This document shows positions 23,434 through 31,358 of a DNA stretch of 39,658 nucleotides, one piece after another (position 1 is the stretch's first letter; each line of letters begins with the position of its first letter). The DNA is taken from the NCBI GenBank assembly GCA_009839505.1, contig VXPO01000158.1, positions 1 through 39,658 on the forward strand, given 5' to 3'. The position numbers and the translations under genes are program-made. Source of the stretch: Gammaproteobacteria bacterium. Lineage in GTDB: Bacteria > Pseudomonadota > Gammaproteobacteria > Pseudomonadales > Azotimanducaceae. The notes below the pieces were generated by a model. It worked only from the letters and a program-made list of their open reading frames with translations, had not been told where the DNA came from and searched no databases.

Positions 23434-25499
23434 CGGAAAGCGCCAGTGCACCCGAGGACGCGGAATCCTCGGAGAAGCCAGGGGGAAGCAAAACGCTCGC
23501 GCTCCTAAGGGAGGTCGTGGGCAGGAACCGGTTCGACGACCGGATCGACACCCAGTCGGACGTGACGACGGTGGAGGCGCTCGGCGTCATCGGCCGCAGC
23601 ATCCGCCTCATCGCCGGTGCCAAGGAGCTGTTCGCGGCCAAGACAGTGTTCAGGTTCGTGTCGATCTTCCCGGTGTTGCTGCTGCCGTGGATGGGGAAGA
23701 TCCTGATCGACAACGCGATGCTCGGAGAACCCTTCGGCACGACGGACGTCGCCTACCCGCCGTTCATGGACCCCATCCTGAATGCCGTCGAGGGTCGTGA
23801 CCGGTTGGGTATCGCGATGGTCCTCATGGTCATCTACTTCGTCATGCTGATCGTCTTCGGCAGTCGCTCCGGTGGGACGAATGCGGGGCTGCTCCAGGGT
23901 CGCGATGCCGCGACCCAGGCGGAGAACCAGATCAGCGCCGGCGGCAGCAGTTCGGGCGGCCTGTGGGGACTGGCCGAGTTCATGGTCCATGTCCGGCTCA
24001 CGCAGACGCTTGCCAACCGCCTGCGCTCGAGGCTCTTTGATCGACTCACACACCTGCCGATGACCGTGCTGGACGACCAGCGCGCCGGCGACAGCGTCTA
24101 CCGGGTGCTCTACGACACGCCCATGGCACCGGACCTCGCCTTCCGGGTGACCCTGGAGCCCTTCTTCATGCTCTTGGGCGCACTCATCAATCTCTACATC
24201 CTGCAGTACTCGTACGGCACGGTGGCACCCGAACTGGTCTGGGTCGCTTGGGCCGCGGTGCCGATCGCTTTCTTTACGACTTTCCCGTTCTCCGGCGCGC
24301 TGCGCAGGACGAACCAGAACAAGCGCGCGGCCGGGTCGGCGACAACCAATGCCATGGAGGAGTCCATGAGCAGCATCGGGGCGGTACAGAGCCTTGGTGC
24401 CGGCGAGCAGGAGACGGAACGCTTCGCCGAGCGCAGCCGCGAGTCGTTCCTTCGAGAGCGCTACTCCATCGCCGTGATCATCGTCGCGGGCGCCGTTGCA
24501 GGGGCCGTGGGTGGCATCGCGGTGATCTACGTGACCATCATCGTCTCCGACCGGATCATCGACGGCCTCATGTCGGTCGGCGATTTCGCCGTGCTCATTG
24601 GCGTGTACTACCAAATCGCTATCCCCGCAGGCTACTTCGGGGCAATCTGGATCAAGCTGCAGGAGACCGTCGCCGCGGCTCGGCGGGTGTTCTTCTTCGC
24701 CGATTACGAGTCCGAGGAGATCCACGTCGGCGGCCGGCGGCTGCGGACCGTGCGCGACGGCGTCCGCCTGGAGGGTGTGGGCTTCGCCTATCCGAACGGC
24801 CACCAGGCACTCGACGGCGTGAACCTCGATCTCCGGGTGGGCGAACTGGTGGCGCTGGTGGGCCCGACGGGTGCCGGCAAGACGACGCTCGCCTACATGA
24901 TTCCCGCGCTGCTGCGACCGACGTCGGGACGGGTGCTGGTCGATGGGGTGAATGCCCGCGACATCGACCTCGACGATCTCCGCCGCCAGGTCACGTATGT
25001 ATTCCAGGAACATCTGCTGTTGCCCGAGTCCATTCGCGAGAACCTGTTGCTGGCGAATCCGCAAGCGAGTGAAGCGCGGATGAGCGCCGCCCTCGAGACC
25101 GCGGGCTGCATGGACTTCATCGACGAGTTGCCCGATGGAATCGACACGGTGCTCGGCCGCTCCGGCGACACGCTCTCCGTCGGGCAACAGCAGCGGCTGT
25201 CCATTGCCCGGGGCCTTGTCCGCGACTCGAGGATCCTGATCCTCGACGAGCCCACGGCGGCACTCGATCCCCAGACCGAGAACCAACTGGTCGCATCGCT
25301 GCACGCGGCAGCCCAGCACCGGCTGGTGGTGGTGATCGCGCACCGTCTGTCCACCATCCGCAACGCCGACCGCATCGTGTTCCTCGAAGCCGGACGCATC
25401 CGCGACATCGGCAGTCACGACGAACTGATGGCCGACCCCGAAAGCGCTTACCGGGAATTCGTGGAGCTTCAGGGCGGCGACGGCTCATCCCGGGATTGA
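23430..25499 (+). CDS. ABC exporter half-transporter B2
   Basis: A 689-residue exporter subunit, full-length paralog of B1. Walker A is GPTGAGKTT (Lys484), the signature LSVGQQQR, Walker B ILILDEPTAALD and the switch IAHRLST, so its ATP site looks competent. As in B1, a Gly/Ser-rich insert interrupts the second membrane helix, here at about residues 150-182 (LLQGRDAATQAENQISAGG). The start shares ATGA with the end of A2, and the stop is 2 bp before the dikinase ATG, so the three genes form a tight operon. I infer an A2-B2 heterodimer working with, or protecting against, the product of the dikinase. Confidence 0.92.
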   Translation: MTESASAPEDAESSEKPGGSKTLALLREVVGRNRFDDRIDTQSDVTTVEALGVIGRSIRLIAGAKELFAAKTVFRFVSIFPVLLLPWMGKILIDNAMLGEPFGTTDVAYPPFMDPILNAVEGRDRLGIAMVLMVIYFVMLIVFGSRSGGTNAGLLQGRDAATQAENQISAGGSSSGGLWGLAEFMVHVRLTQTLANRLRSRLFDRLTHLPMTVLDDQRAGDSVYRVLYDTPMAPDLAFRVTLEPFFMLLGALINLYILQYSYGTVAPELVWVAWAAVPIAFFTTFPFSGALRRTNQNKRAAGSATTNAMEESMSSIGAVQSLGAGEQETERFAERSRESFLRERYSIAVIIVAGAVAGAVGGIAVIYVTIIVSDRIIDGLMSVGDFAVLIGVYYQIAIPAGYFGAIWIKLQETVAAARRVFFFADYESEEIHVGGRRLRTVRDGVRLEGVGFAYPNGHQALDGVNLDLRVGELVALVGPTGAGKTTLAYMIPALLRPTSGRVLVDGVNARDIDLDDLRRQVTYVFQEHLLLPESIRENLLLANPQASEARMSAALETAGCMDFIDELPDGIDTVLGRSGDTLSVGQQQRLSIARGLVRDSRILILDEPTAALDPQTENQLVASLHAAAQHRLVVVIAHRLSTIRNADRIVFLEAGRIRDIGSHDELMADPESAYREFVELQGGDGSSRD

Positions 25500-25501
25500 C
25501 C

Positions 25502-28114
25502 ATGTTTGTTGTCCCGCTGGAAGCCGACAACGACCTGGACACGGTCGGAGGCAAGGGACGTTCGCTGTCGCGCCTGCTTGCGGCTGGCTACGACGTGCCG
25601 GCCGGCTTTGTCGTGGCGAGCACGGCCTACCGTCGCTTTGTAGCGGACAATGCACTCGAAGCGCGCATCCTGGACTTGGCCCGACCGGCTGTGGTGGACG
25701 GCGCCGGGTCGTTCGAGGCCGCGTCCGTCGGCATCCACAAGCTCTTCGCGGCGCACCGTCTGTCCGCCGAACTGATCGCGGAGATCGGCAAAGCCTACGA
25801 CGAGTTGGAAGCTGCAGAGGTGGCCGTGCGCTCATCGGCGAACGCGGAGGATCTTGCCGAGGCATCGTTCGCCGGCCAGCACGAGAGCTACCTGAACGAA
25901 CGCGGAGCGACTCCCGTGGCTGACGCGGTCAAGGCTTGCTGGGCGTCGTTGTGGACGCCCCGCGCCCTGAACTACCGCCATGAAATGGGCATCGACCACG
26001 CCGACGTCGCGATGGCCGTGGTGGTGCAGGCGATGGTGCCGGCGGAGGTCTCGGGAATCGTGTTCACGGCGAATCCGGTCACCGGCGAGCGTGACGAGTT
26101 GATCGTCAACGCAAGCTTGGGACTCGGTGAAGCCGTGGTCGGCGGCGAGGTCACGGCGGACGCGTTCGTCGTCGATCGGAACACCTTGACGGCCGACAAC
26201 CCGGGTGGCCCGTCCTCGCTGTCGGACGCACAGTTGGCCGAGTTGGGCGCACTGGCCATCGAGGTCGAACACACTTTCGCCGGGGTGCCCCAGGACATCG
26301 AGTGGGCGTACTGCGCTGGCGCGCACGCCGGTTTCCGGCTGTTGCAGTCCCGGCCAATCACGAACCTGCCTCCGCCGCCTCCCAAGGACGTCGCCTGGCC
26401 GGAGATTCCGGGTGCCCAGCTTCTGAAGCGCCAAGTGGCCGAGAACATGCCGGATCCGTTGTCACCGTTGTTCGAGGATCTTTACCTACGGGCGCTGTTC
26501 GATGTGCAGAAGTGGCCCGAGGGTTGGGAGTGGAAGGGCAACGAAACCCGCAACTGGATGAAGAATTTCGTGGTCATCACGGTCAACGGCTACGCCTACC
26601 AGCCGATCTACTACCAAGGGCCGGGTGACTGGGACAAGCACATGGCCAAGGTGCGCACGGCGCAGGAGAAGCGATCCTGGTGGGCGAACCTCAAGGGCGC
26701 GTTCGCCCTGCCGGAGTTCATGATCGTGGAGCTGAAGAACGCCAACGCTCCTCGGTGGATCTATCTGTTCGCACGGACGCTGCGGACGTTTAGAAAGTTC
26801 CCGGCGATCGTTCGCTGGGAACGTCAACAGTTGCCGGACTATCTCGCGGCCATCGGGGAATGGGAGGCGCGGAGTCCTGCTGAACTCGCGGACGACGAAC
26901 TGCTTGCCGGCATGAAGTCGTTGACGTTGGCGGAAGCCCGCTACTGGCTCGCCCTGCGCAACGTGATTGGCACGGCGAAGCTGACGGACGGCGGCTTCCA
27001 ACAGTTCTTGGAGAAGAATGCGGCGGATGGCCGGTTCATCAGCGGCAGTTTCCTGTCGGGGTTTCCGTCGAGGACGCTCGACGCGGAGTACGCGGCCCGG
27101 AAGATCGCCGATCGGATCCGCTCCGACACCGCGTTGACCGAATTGGTGATCGTTACGCCGGCGCCTCGCCTGCTCGAGGCCTTGAGGGATCATCCAAGTG
27201 CCGAGCCGGTCTGTCACGCGATCGACGAGTACCTGACCGATTTCGGCCGGCAGGTGTTCAACCTCGATTTCGTGGATCCCGCACTGGCTGAAGATCCGCT
27301 CCCTTTCGCGGTGAGCCTGAAGGCGCTGGTGAGGGATCCCGGGTACGACCTCAGGACGCGGCAGCGGCAGGTGGCCCGAACGAGGCGCAGGGATTTCATA
27401 GCCGCGCTGCGATTCTTCAGGGGACGCCGACGCCTCGAATTCCTACGGTCGTACTGGACGGCCCGCATCAACTATCCGTCGCGGGAGGAGGCTCTGTTCC
27501 ACTTAGGTTTGGCCTGGTCGACGTTCCGTCCGCTGGCGACGGAACTCGGTCGACGGCTGGTGGCGGCGGGCACCTTCCGCCAGGAGGACGATGTTTTCTA
27601 CCTGACCGGCGATGACCTTGCGCGAGCCATCGAGGTCAAGGCGGAAGGGATGGCTTTCCCGGAACTAGGGCAAAGAGCGGAGGAGCAGCGTCGACTCAGG
27701 TTTCAGCGCTTCCGCATGGATCAACCGGCCGCGATCCCGCCGCTGAAGCACAAGGGAGCCTTGTCCACGATTGTCAGTAACACCGGAGACGAGGACGTTC
27801 TGCGAGGTTTCGCGGTGTCGCCAGGAACGGTGACAGGTGTCGCCAGCGTCATCATGACCCCGAACGACTTCCACAAGATGGAGCCGGGTTCGATCCTGGT
27901 CTGTCCGTTGACAACACCCGCCTGGACGCAGCTGTTCCCGCATGCCGCGGGTCTCGCCACGGACATCGGCAGCATCCTCGCCCACGGCTCCATCGTCGCG
28001 CGGGAGTACGGCATCCCGGCCGTCCTCGGCATCGGCGACGTCACCCAGCGGGTGAAGTCCGGCCAACGGATCGCCGTCGACGGCGACCGCGGAACGGTGA
28101 CGATCCTAGGCTAG
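25502..28114 (+). CDS. PEP-synthase-like dikinase with rifampin phosphotransferase-like layout
   Basis: An 870-residue protein with three parts. Residues 1-300 are a PEP/pyruvate-binding ATP-grasp domain (VGGKGRSLSRLLAAGYDVP, VRSSANAEDLAEASFAGQHE, IVFTANPVTGERDELIVNAS, FRLLQSRPIT). Residues about 310-760 are a helical central region. Residues about 765-870 are the swivelling phospho-His domain, with the predicted catalytic His828 in ILAHGSIVAREYGIPAV. Length, order and His position match rifampin phosphotransferases (about 865 residues), which move the beta-phosphate of ATP to a hydroxyl of a small molecule. True PEP synthases have a different C-terminal half. ATG 25502 is used; TTG 25496 would add two residues. 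Being the third gene of an exporter operon favours a role on an exported or toxic small molecule. Confidence 0.85.
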   Translation: MFVVPLEADNDLDTVGGKGRSLSRLLAAGYDVPAGFVVASTAYRRFVADNALEARILDLARPAVVDGAGSFEAASVGIHKLFAAHRLSAELIAEIGKAYDELEAAEVAVRSSANAEDLAEASFAGQHESYLNERGATPVADAVKACWASLWTPRALNYRHEMGIDHADVAMAVVVQAMVPAEVSGIVFTANPVTGERDELIVNASLGLGEAVVGGEVTADAFVVDRNTLTADNPGGPSSLSDAQLAELGALAIEVEHTFAGVPQDIEWAYCAGAHAGFRLLQSRPITNLPPPPPKDVAWPEIPGAQLLKRQVAENMPDPLSPLFEDLYLRALFDVQKWPEGWEWKGNETRNWMKNFVVITVNGYAYQPIYYQGPGDWDKHMAKVRTAQEKRSWWANLKGAFALPEFMIVELKNANAPRWIYLFARTLRTFRKFPAIVRWERQQLPDYLAAIGEWEARSPAELADDELLAGMKSLTLAEARYWLALRNVIGTAKLTDGGFQQFLEKNAADGRFISGSFLSGFPSRTLDAEYAARKIADRIRSDTALTELVIVTPAPRLLEALRDHPSAEPVCHAIDEYLTDFGRQVFNLDFVDPALAEDPLPFAVSLKALVRDPGYDLRTRQRQVARTRRRDFIAALRFFRGRRRLEFLRSYWTARINYPSREEALFHLGLAWSTFRPLATELGRRLVAAGTFRQEDDVFYLTGDDLARAIEVKAEGMAFPELGQRAEEQRRLRFQRFRMDQPAAIPPLKHKGALSTIVSNTGDEDVLRGFAVSPGTVTGVASVIMTPNDFHKMEPGSILVCPLTTPAWTQLFPHAAGLATDIGSILAHGSIVAREYGIPAVLGIGDVTQRVKSGQRIAVDGDRGTVTILG

Positions 28115-28186
28115 CAGCATGGGCCATGGGTGACTTCCACCCTGAGCCTAAGGTGGGTGTCCTCAAGTCTCTAGAAGGTGGATGCC

Positions 28187-28225
28187 CTAACTCGGCTACT
28201 AACTTGGCAACAACCGCCGAGCTAG
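28187..28225. terminator. Stem-loop between convergent genes
   Basis: CTCGGC (28191-28196) pairs with GCCGAG (28216-28221), and CTA/TAG extends the stem after one mismatch. The loop is 19 bases. It overlaps the stop codon of the minus-strand lipoprotein and lies downstream of the plus-strand dikinase, where a bidirectional terminator would be expected. No T-tract is present. The rest of 28115-28186 shows nothing clear. Confidence 0.3.
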
Positions 28226-28617
28226 ATGTCCCCCAATGCGATCGCGAAAGCAAGGGTGAACAGAGCACCTAAGCCGACGTATACACCACCGGCGGCGGCG
28301 GCCGTCTTCACGACATCGAGCTGGTGCTTCTGAAGGGCGACGACGTCATCGATCGGTACTTCGATTCCCTTGCCCCGAATGACGTCCGCGTCGACTTCGG
28401 CAACGGTGAAGACATGCTCGCCCGTCCGGGTCGTCACGACGGAGACCCGGTCCCCGGGCTTGACCAGTTCGCCGGCGCGTATCTGCTCGCGCAGCACTTC
28501 CGGGTTTTCGGCCACCGTCTTGGTGGTCACGCATCCGGCCAACAGGCACGTGCCGATCAAGCCGAGGACCGCGGCGCGAGTACGGCGTTTAGCGAAACTT
28601 CGGCTGCCGCGTTGCAT
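28222..28617 (-). CDS. Small paralogous lipoprotein 3 with C-terminal membrane helix
   Basis: A 131-residue predicted lipoprotein. The basic N-terminus leads to a signal helix and the lipobox LLAGC with Cys29. The body repeats the pattern of its two upstream neighbours: LREQIRAGELVKPGDRVSVV, a segment with TGEHVFTV, then EVPIDDVVALQKHQLD, and a final hydrophobic helix. The ATG at 28617 is chosen because AGAGGGG lies 8 bases upstream and the lipoprotein signal begins there; the frame extends upstream without coding character. It is the last of three tandem copies on this strand. I do not recognise the family; the body could be a small SH3-like or beta-barrel fold. The role is unknown. Confidence 0.8.
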   Translation of the reverse strand: MQRGSRSFAKRRTRAAVLGLIGTCLLAGCVTTKTVAENPEVLREQIRAGELVKPGDRVSVVTTRTGEHVFTVAEVDADVIRGKGIEVPIDDVVALQKHQLDVVKTAAAAGGVYVGLGALFTLAFAIALGDI

Positions 28618-28670
28618 GCTGACGTCCCCTCTCCGTGTTCGAGTGGCCAACGCGAAGGATCCCTGCATCC

Positions 28671-29117
28671 CTACCACGTATCGAATATCTCGATGATGAG
28701 GACGAAAGCGGCGAGCGCATAGGCCGCCCCCACGGAGGCGAACGTCGTCCGCACGGGTTCGATTTCGCGCGTGCGAAGCGCGACCACGTCGTCGATCCGG
28801 ACGACGACCGCCTTCCCGTCGGGAGACTCGCCGTGGATGTGTTCGCGACTCACCGTCGAGACCTCGAAAGCATGTTCCACGCCATCGGTCGTCACTACGT
28901 TTATCGAGTCGCCGGCCGCCACCAAAGAGCCGCTGCGGATACCCGAGCGAAGCGCTTCGGGGGGCAACTGGCTCGACTTCACCGTAGTGCAGGCACCGTT
29001 CAGCAAGCTCGTCGCGAGTAGGCAAACGAGCACTTGCCTGTACGACGAGCCCGACCCGAAGGGACGCCGTACACGCTTCTGAGCATGTCCGGAGTCGGAT
29101 TGCCACGTCCTCGTCAC
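28671..29117 (-). CDS. Small paralogous lipoprotein 2 with C-terminal membrane helix
   Basis: A 148-residue protein. The GTG start overlaps the stop of the upstream paralog as GTGA, which indicates coupling and fixes the start. A long basic N-terminus precedes the signal helix and the cysteine in SLLNGAC, a less typical lipobox. The body shows LRSGIRSGSLVAAGDSINVV, HAFEVSTVSREHI and VVVRIDDVVALRTREIE, followed by a C-terminal hydrophobic helix ending in IIEIFDTW. This is the same arrangement as in the genes on either side. A shorter start at an internal GTG nearer the signal helix is possible. The family is unknown. Confidence 0.75.
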   Translation of the reverse strand: MTRTWQSDSGHAQKRVRRPFGSGSSYRQVLVCLLATSLLNGACTTVKSSQLPPEALRSGIRSGSLVAAGDSINVVTTDGVEHAFEVSTVSREHIHGESPDGKAVVVRIDDVVALRTREIEPVRTTFASVGAAYALAAFVLIIEIFDTW

Positions 29118-29527
29118 AGGTCGTCCACCACCATGGCCATCACTATCGCGGTGCCCGCCAAGTAGTAGATGCCCAGGCCGGCAAGAGCACTTTGCGCGGG
29201 CTGCAACTCGACGGTTCGCAAGGACACGATGTCGTCGATGGGCACTTCGACCGGCTCGCCCCCAAGGAGTGCGCCGCGGACCAGATCGACATCCACCGAA
29301 GTGACCTTGAAGGCATGCACCTTGCCGTCTTGTGTGGTCAGCCAAACGTCTTCCCCAGGTTCGATGAGCGAGCCGTCGCGGATTGCTGAGCGCAGCTGGG
29401 CAGGTTCCAGGGGTGAGGTCTGGAGGGAGGTGCAACCGCTCAATACGGCTACGACACACGCGACGACAACGAGGCGGCGCGGGTCGCGCCCATCACGGGG
29501 ATCGATGGAAGTTGGCAAGTCGAACAT
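29114..29527 (-). CDS. Small paralogous lipoprotein 1 with C-terminal membrane helix
   Basis: A 137-residue lipoprotein, first of the tandem trio. The lipobox is VLSGC with Cys32. The body has LRSAIRDGSLIEPGEDVWL, HAFKVTSVDVDLVRG and EVPIDDIVSLRTVELQ, then a C-terminal hydrophobic helix. ATG 29527 is preferred because AGGG lies 8 bases upstream; an in-frame ATG at 29545 lacks a ribosome site. A 172-bp gap separates it from the end of the GMC oxidoreductase gene, so the trio probably has its own promoter. With a lipid anchor at one end and a helix at the other, the protein would be attached to membrane at both ends. Confidence 0.78.
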   Translation of the reverse strand: MFDLPTSIDPRDGRDPRRLVVVACVVAVLSGCTSLQTSPLEPAQLRSAIRDGSLIEPGEDVWLTTQDGKVHAFKVTSVDVDLVRGALLGGEPVEVPIDDIVSLRTVELQPAQSALAGLGIYYLAGTAIVMAMVVDDL

Positions 29528-29599
29528 TGACTCTACCCTAGGCATATCGTCCGGCCCGGTGTCTGCCGCAACTGTTGGCCGCCTCGCCCGACGTTGGCA

Positions 29600-29630
29600 A
29601 TACTACTCCAGGCTGGCATGTGATGACATG
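29600..29630 (-). promoter_or_regulatory. Possible promoter or operator of the lipoprotein trio
   Basis: A -10-like TAGTAT lies on the minus strand at 29600-29605. A perfect inverted repeat CATGT-GATG-ACATG at 29617-29630 covers the place where a -35 would be; no good -35 is seen. This would fit a regulator-dependent promoter but is weak. Confidence 0.25.
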
Positions 29631-29656
29631 TCGGAGGGATTGCGAGTTGTGTCGAT

Positions 29657-29691
29657 CCGACTCGGGGGTGTACTGCTTTTTTCGGAGTCGG
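29657..29691 (-). terminator. Hairpin downstream of the GMC oxidoreductase gene
   Basis: CCGACTC (29657-29663) and GAGTCGG (29685-29691) form a perfect 7-bp stem with a 21-base loop, 9 bp past the GMC stop codon. On the minus strand the loop carries an A-run rather than a T-tract after the stem, so its role as a terminator is uncertain. Confidence 0.3.
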
Positions 29692-29699
29692 CAGTGCCT

Positions 29700-31358
29700 C
29701 TATTCGAGCCCTTCTGCAATGCGCGCACTTGGTGTCGACGGCTTTTGCGCGTCCTCCAGAACGAACCGGGCTCCCTGCTCGGCGATCATCACCGTCGGTG
29801 CGTTGGTGTTGCCGGAGGTGATCGTCGGCATGACGGACGCATCGACTACGCGCAGGCGGTCGATGCCGTGCACCTTGAGGCGATCGCTGACGACGGCCAT
29901 GGGATCGCGGCCCATTCGGCAGGTGCCGACGGGATGGAAGATGGTGGTGCCGAGGTCGCCGGCCGCCTGGAGAAGCGCCTCGTCGCCGGCGTATTCCGGT
30001 CCGGGCTTGAACTCCTCGGGATCGAATCGTCGCAACGCCTCGGCTTGCATGATCCGGCGTGTGAACTTCAGGCCGGCGACGGCGGTTGCACGATCCGGGT
30101 CCGTGGACAGGTAGTTCGGCGCAATCCGGGGCGGATCGGTGATGCGGTTGCTGGCGATCCGGACATGGCCCCGGCTTGTGGGCCGCAGGTTGCACACCGA
30201 GGGGGTGATCGCGTCGAACGAATGCAGAGGTTCGCCGAATGCGTCGAGCGAGAGCGGCTGCACGTGCCACTCGAGGTTCGCCGCCGGTTGCTCCGGATCG
30301 CTCTTGGCGCTCTTGGCACTCTTGGCAAAAGCACCGAGCTGCGACGGCGGCATGGTCAAGGGGCCGGTGCGGAACAGCAGGTATTCGAGGCCCATCGCGG
30401 CCTTGCCGAGCAGCGAGTTGGCGCGTCGGTTGAGGGTGACGGTGTTGCGGACCTTGTAGATCGTGCGCACTTGAAGATGGTCCTGCAGGTTCTCGCCGAC
30501 GCCGGGAAGGTCGTGGACCACGTCGATCCCATGATCGTGCAGCAAGCCGCCGGGACCGACCCCCGAGAGTTGCAGGATCTGCACGGATCCGATGGATCCC
30601 GCCGCGAGAATCACTTCACGCCGCACGCGCACCGAGCGTACGCCGTCCGCCCCGGCATCGATGCGCAGTCCGGTGGCCCGTCGACCCTCGAACTCGATGG
30701 CGTGGACCTGCGCGTGCGTCATGACGTCGAGATTGGGTCGTTCCATCGCAGGGTGCAGGAATGCCTTGACCCCGCTCCAGCGTCGACCGCGGCGCTGGTT
30801 CACCTGGAAGTACGCGCATCCGGAATTGTCGCCGCGGTTGAACTCGTCGATCTTGGGTATGCCGCACTCGGCGGCGGCGTCGCGCCAGGCGTCGAGAATC
30901 TCCCAGTTGACCCGCCGTTCCTCGACCCGGAGTTCGCCGCCGGCCCCGTGAAACTCGTCGGCGCCGTGCTGGTAGTCCTCCGATCGCTTGAACACCGGCA
31001 GCACGTCGTCCCAGGACCAGCCGCGGTTGCCGAGCTGCGCCCAGTGGTCGTAGTCGCTCGCCTGGCCACGCATGTAGATCATGGCGTTGATGGACGAGCA
31101 GCCGCCGAGCCCTTTGCCGCGCGCGTAGGCGATGCTTCGCCCGTTGAGCCCGGCTTCCGGTTCCGTCCGGTAGCACCAGTCGGTGCGCGGGTTGCCGATG
31201 GTGTAGAGGTAGCCGACCGGGATGTCGATCCAGAAGTAGTCGTCCTTGCCACCGGCCTCGATCAGCAGCACGTGGTAGCGGCCATCGGCGGTCAGCCGGT
31301 TGGCCAGCACGCAGCCAGCCGTGCCGGCACCGACGACGACGTAGTCGTACTCGGCCAC
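29700..31358 (-). CDS. GMC-family FAD oxidoreductase (choline dehydrogenase-like)
   Basis: A 552-residue flavoprotein that would oxidise an alcohol using FAD. The N-terminal dinucleotide fold VVVGAGTAGCVLANRL is at about residues 7-22, GGCSSINAMIYMRG is the flavin-contact segment, and the active-site pair is His475 in FHPVGTCRMG and Asn519 in SGNTNAPTVM, the spacing usual for the family. Length is typical. The GTG start shares one base with the stop of the upstream reductase gene (TAGTG) and has GGGGA close by, so the two are coupled. A 9-bp tandem repeat at 30301-30327 encodes an Ala-Lys-Ser repeat within it. The substrate is unknown; alcohols of fatty or terpenoid type are common for this group. 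Confidence 0.92.
   Translation of the reverse strand: MAEYDYVVVGAGTAGCVLANRLTADGRYHVLLIEAGGKDDYFWIDIPVGYLYTIGNPRTDWCYRTEPEAGLNGRSIAYARGKGLGGCSSINAMIYMRGQASDYDHWAQLGNRGWSWDDVLPVFKRSEDYQHGADEFHGAGGELRVEERRVNWEILDAWRDAAAECGIPKIDEFNRGDNSGCAYFQVNQRRGRRWSGVKAFLHPAMERPNLDVMTHAQVHAIEFEGRRATGLRIDAGADGVRSVRVRREVILAAGSIGSVQILQLSGVGPGGLLHDHGIDVVHDLPGVGENLQDHLQVRTIYKVRNTVTLNRRANSLLGKAAMGLEYLLFRTGPLTMPPSQLGAFAKSAKSAKSDPEQPAANLEWHVQPLSLDAFGEPLHSFDAITPSVCNLRPTSRGHVRIASNRITDPPRIAPNYLSTDPDRATAVAGLKFTRRIMQAEALRRFDPEEFKPGPEYAGDEALLQAAGDLGTTIFHPVGTCRMGRDPMAVVSDRLKVHGIDRLRVVDASVMPTITSGNTNAPTVMIAEQGARFVLEDAQKPSTPSARIAEGLE
30301..30327. repeat. 9-bp tandem repeat, three units, within the GMC gene
   Basis: CTCTTGGCG, CTCTTGGCA and CTCTTGGCA follow each other and encode AKS units in the oxidoreductase. 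The unit is a multiple of three, so copy-number change would keep the frame. Confidence 0.7.

Noticed and set aside
28202-28215. 14-base match ACTTGGCAACAACC shared with the TonB promoter region (21203-21216)
   Set aside because: Several 14-base matches are expected by chance in a window of this size, and the two contexts have nothing else in common.
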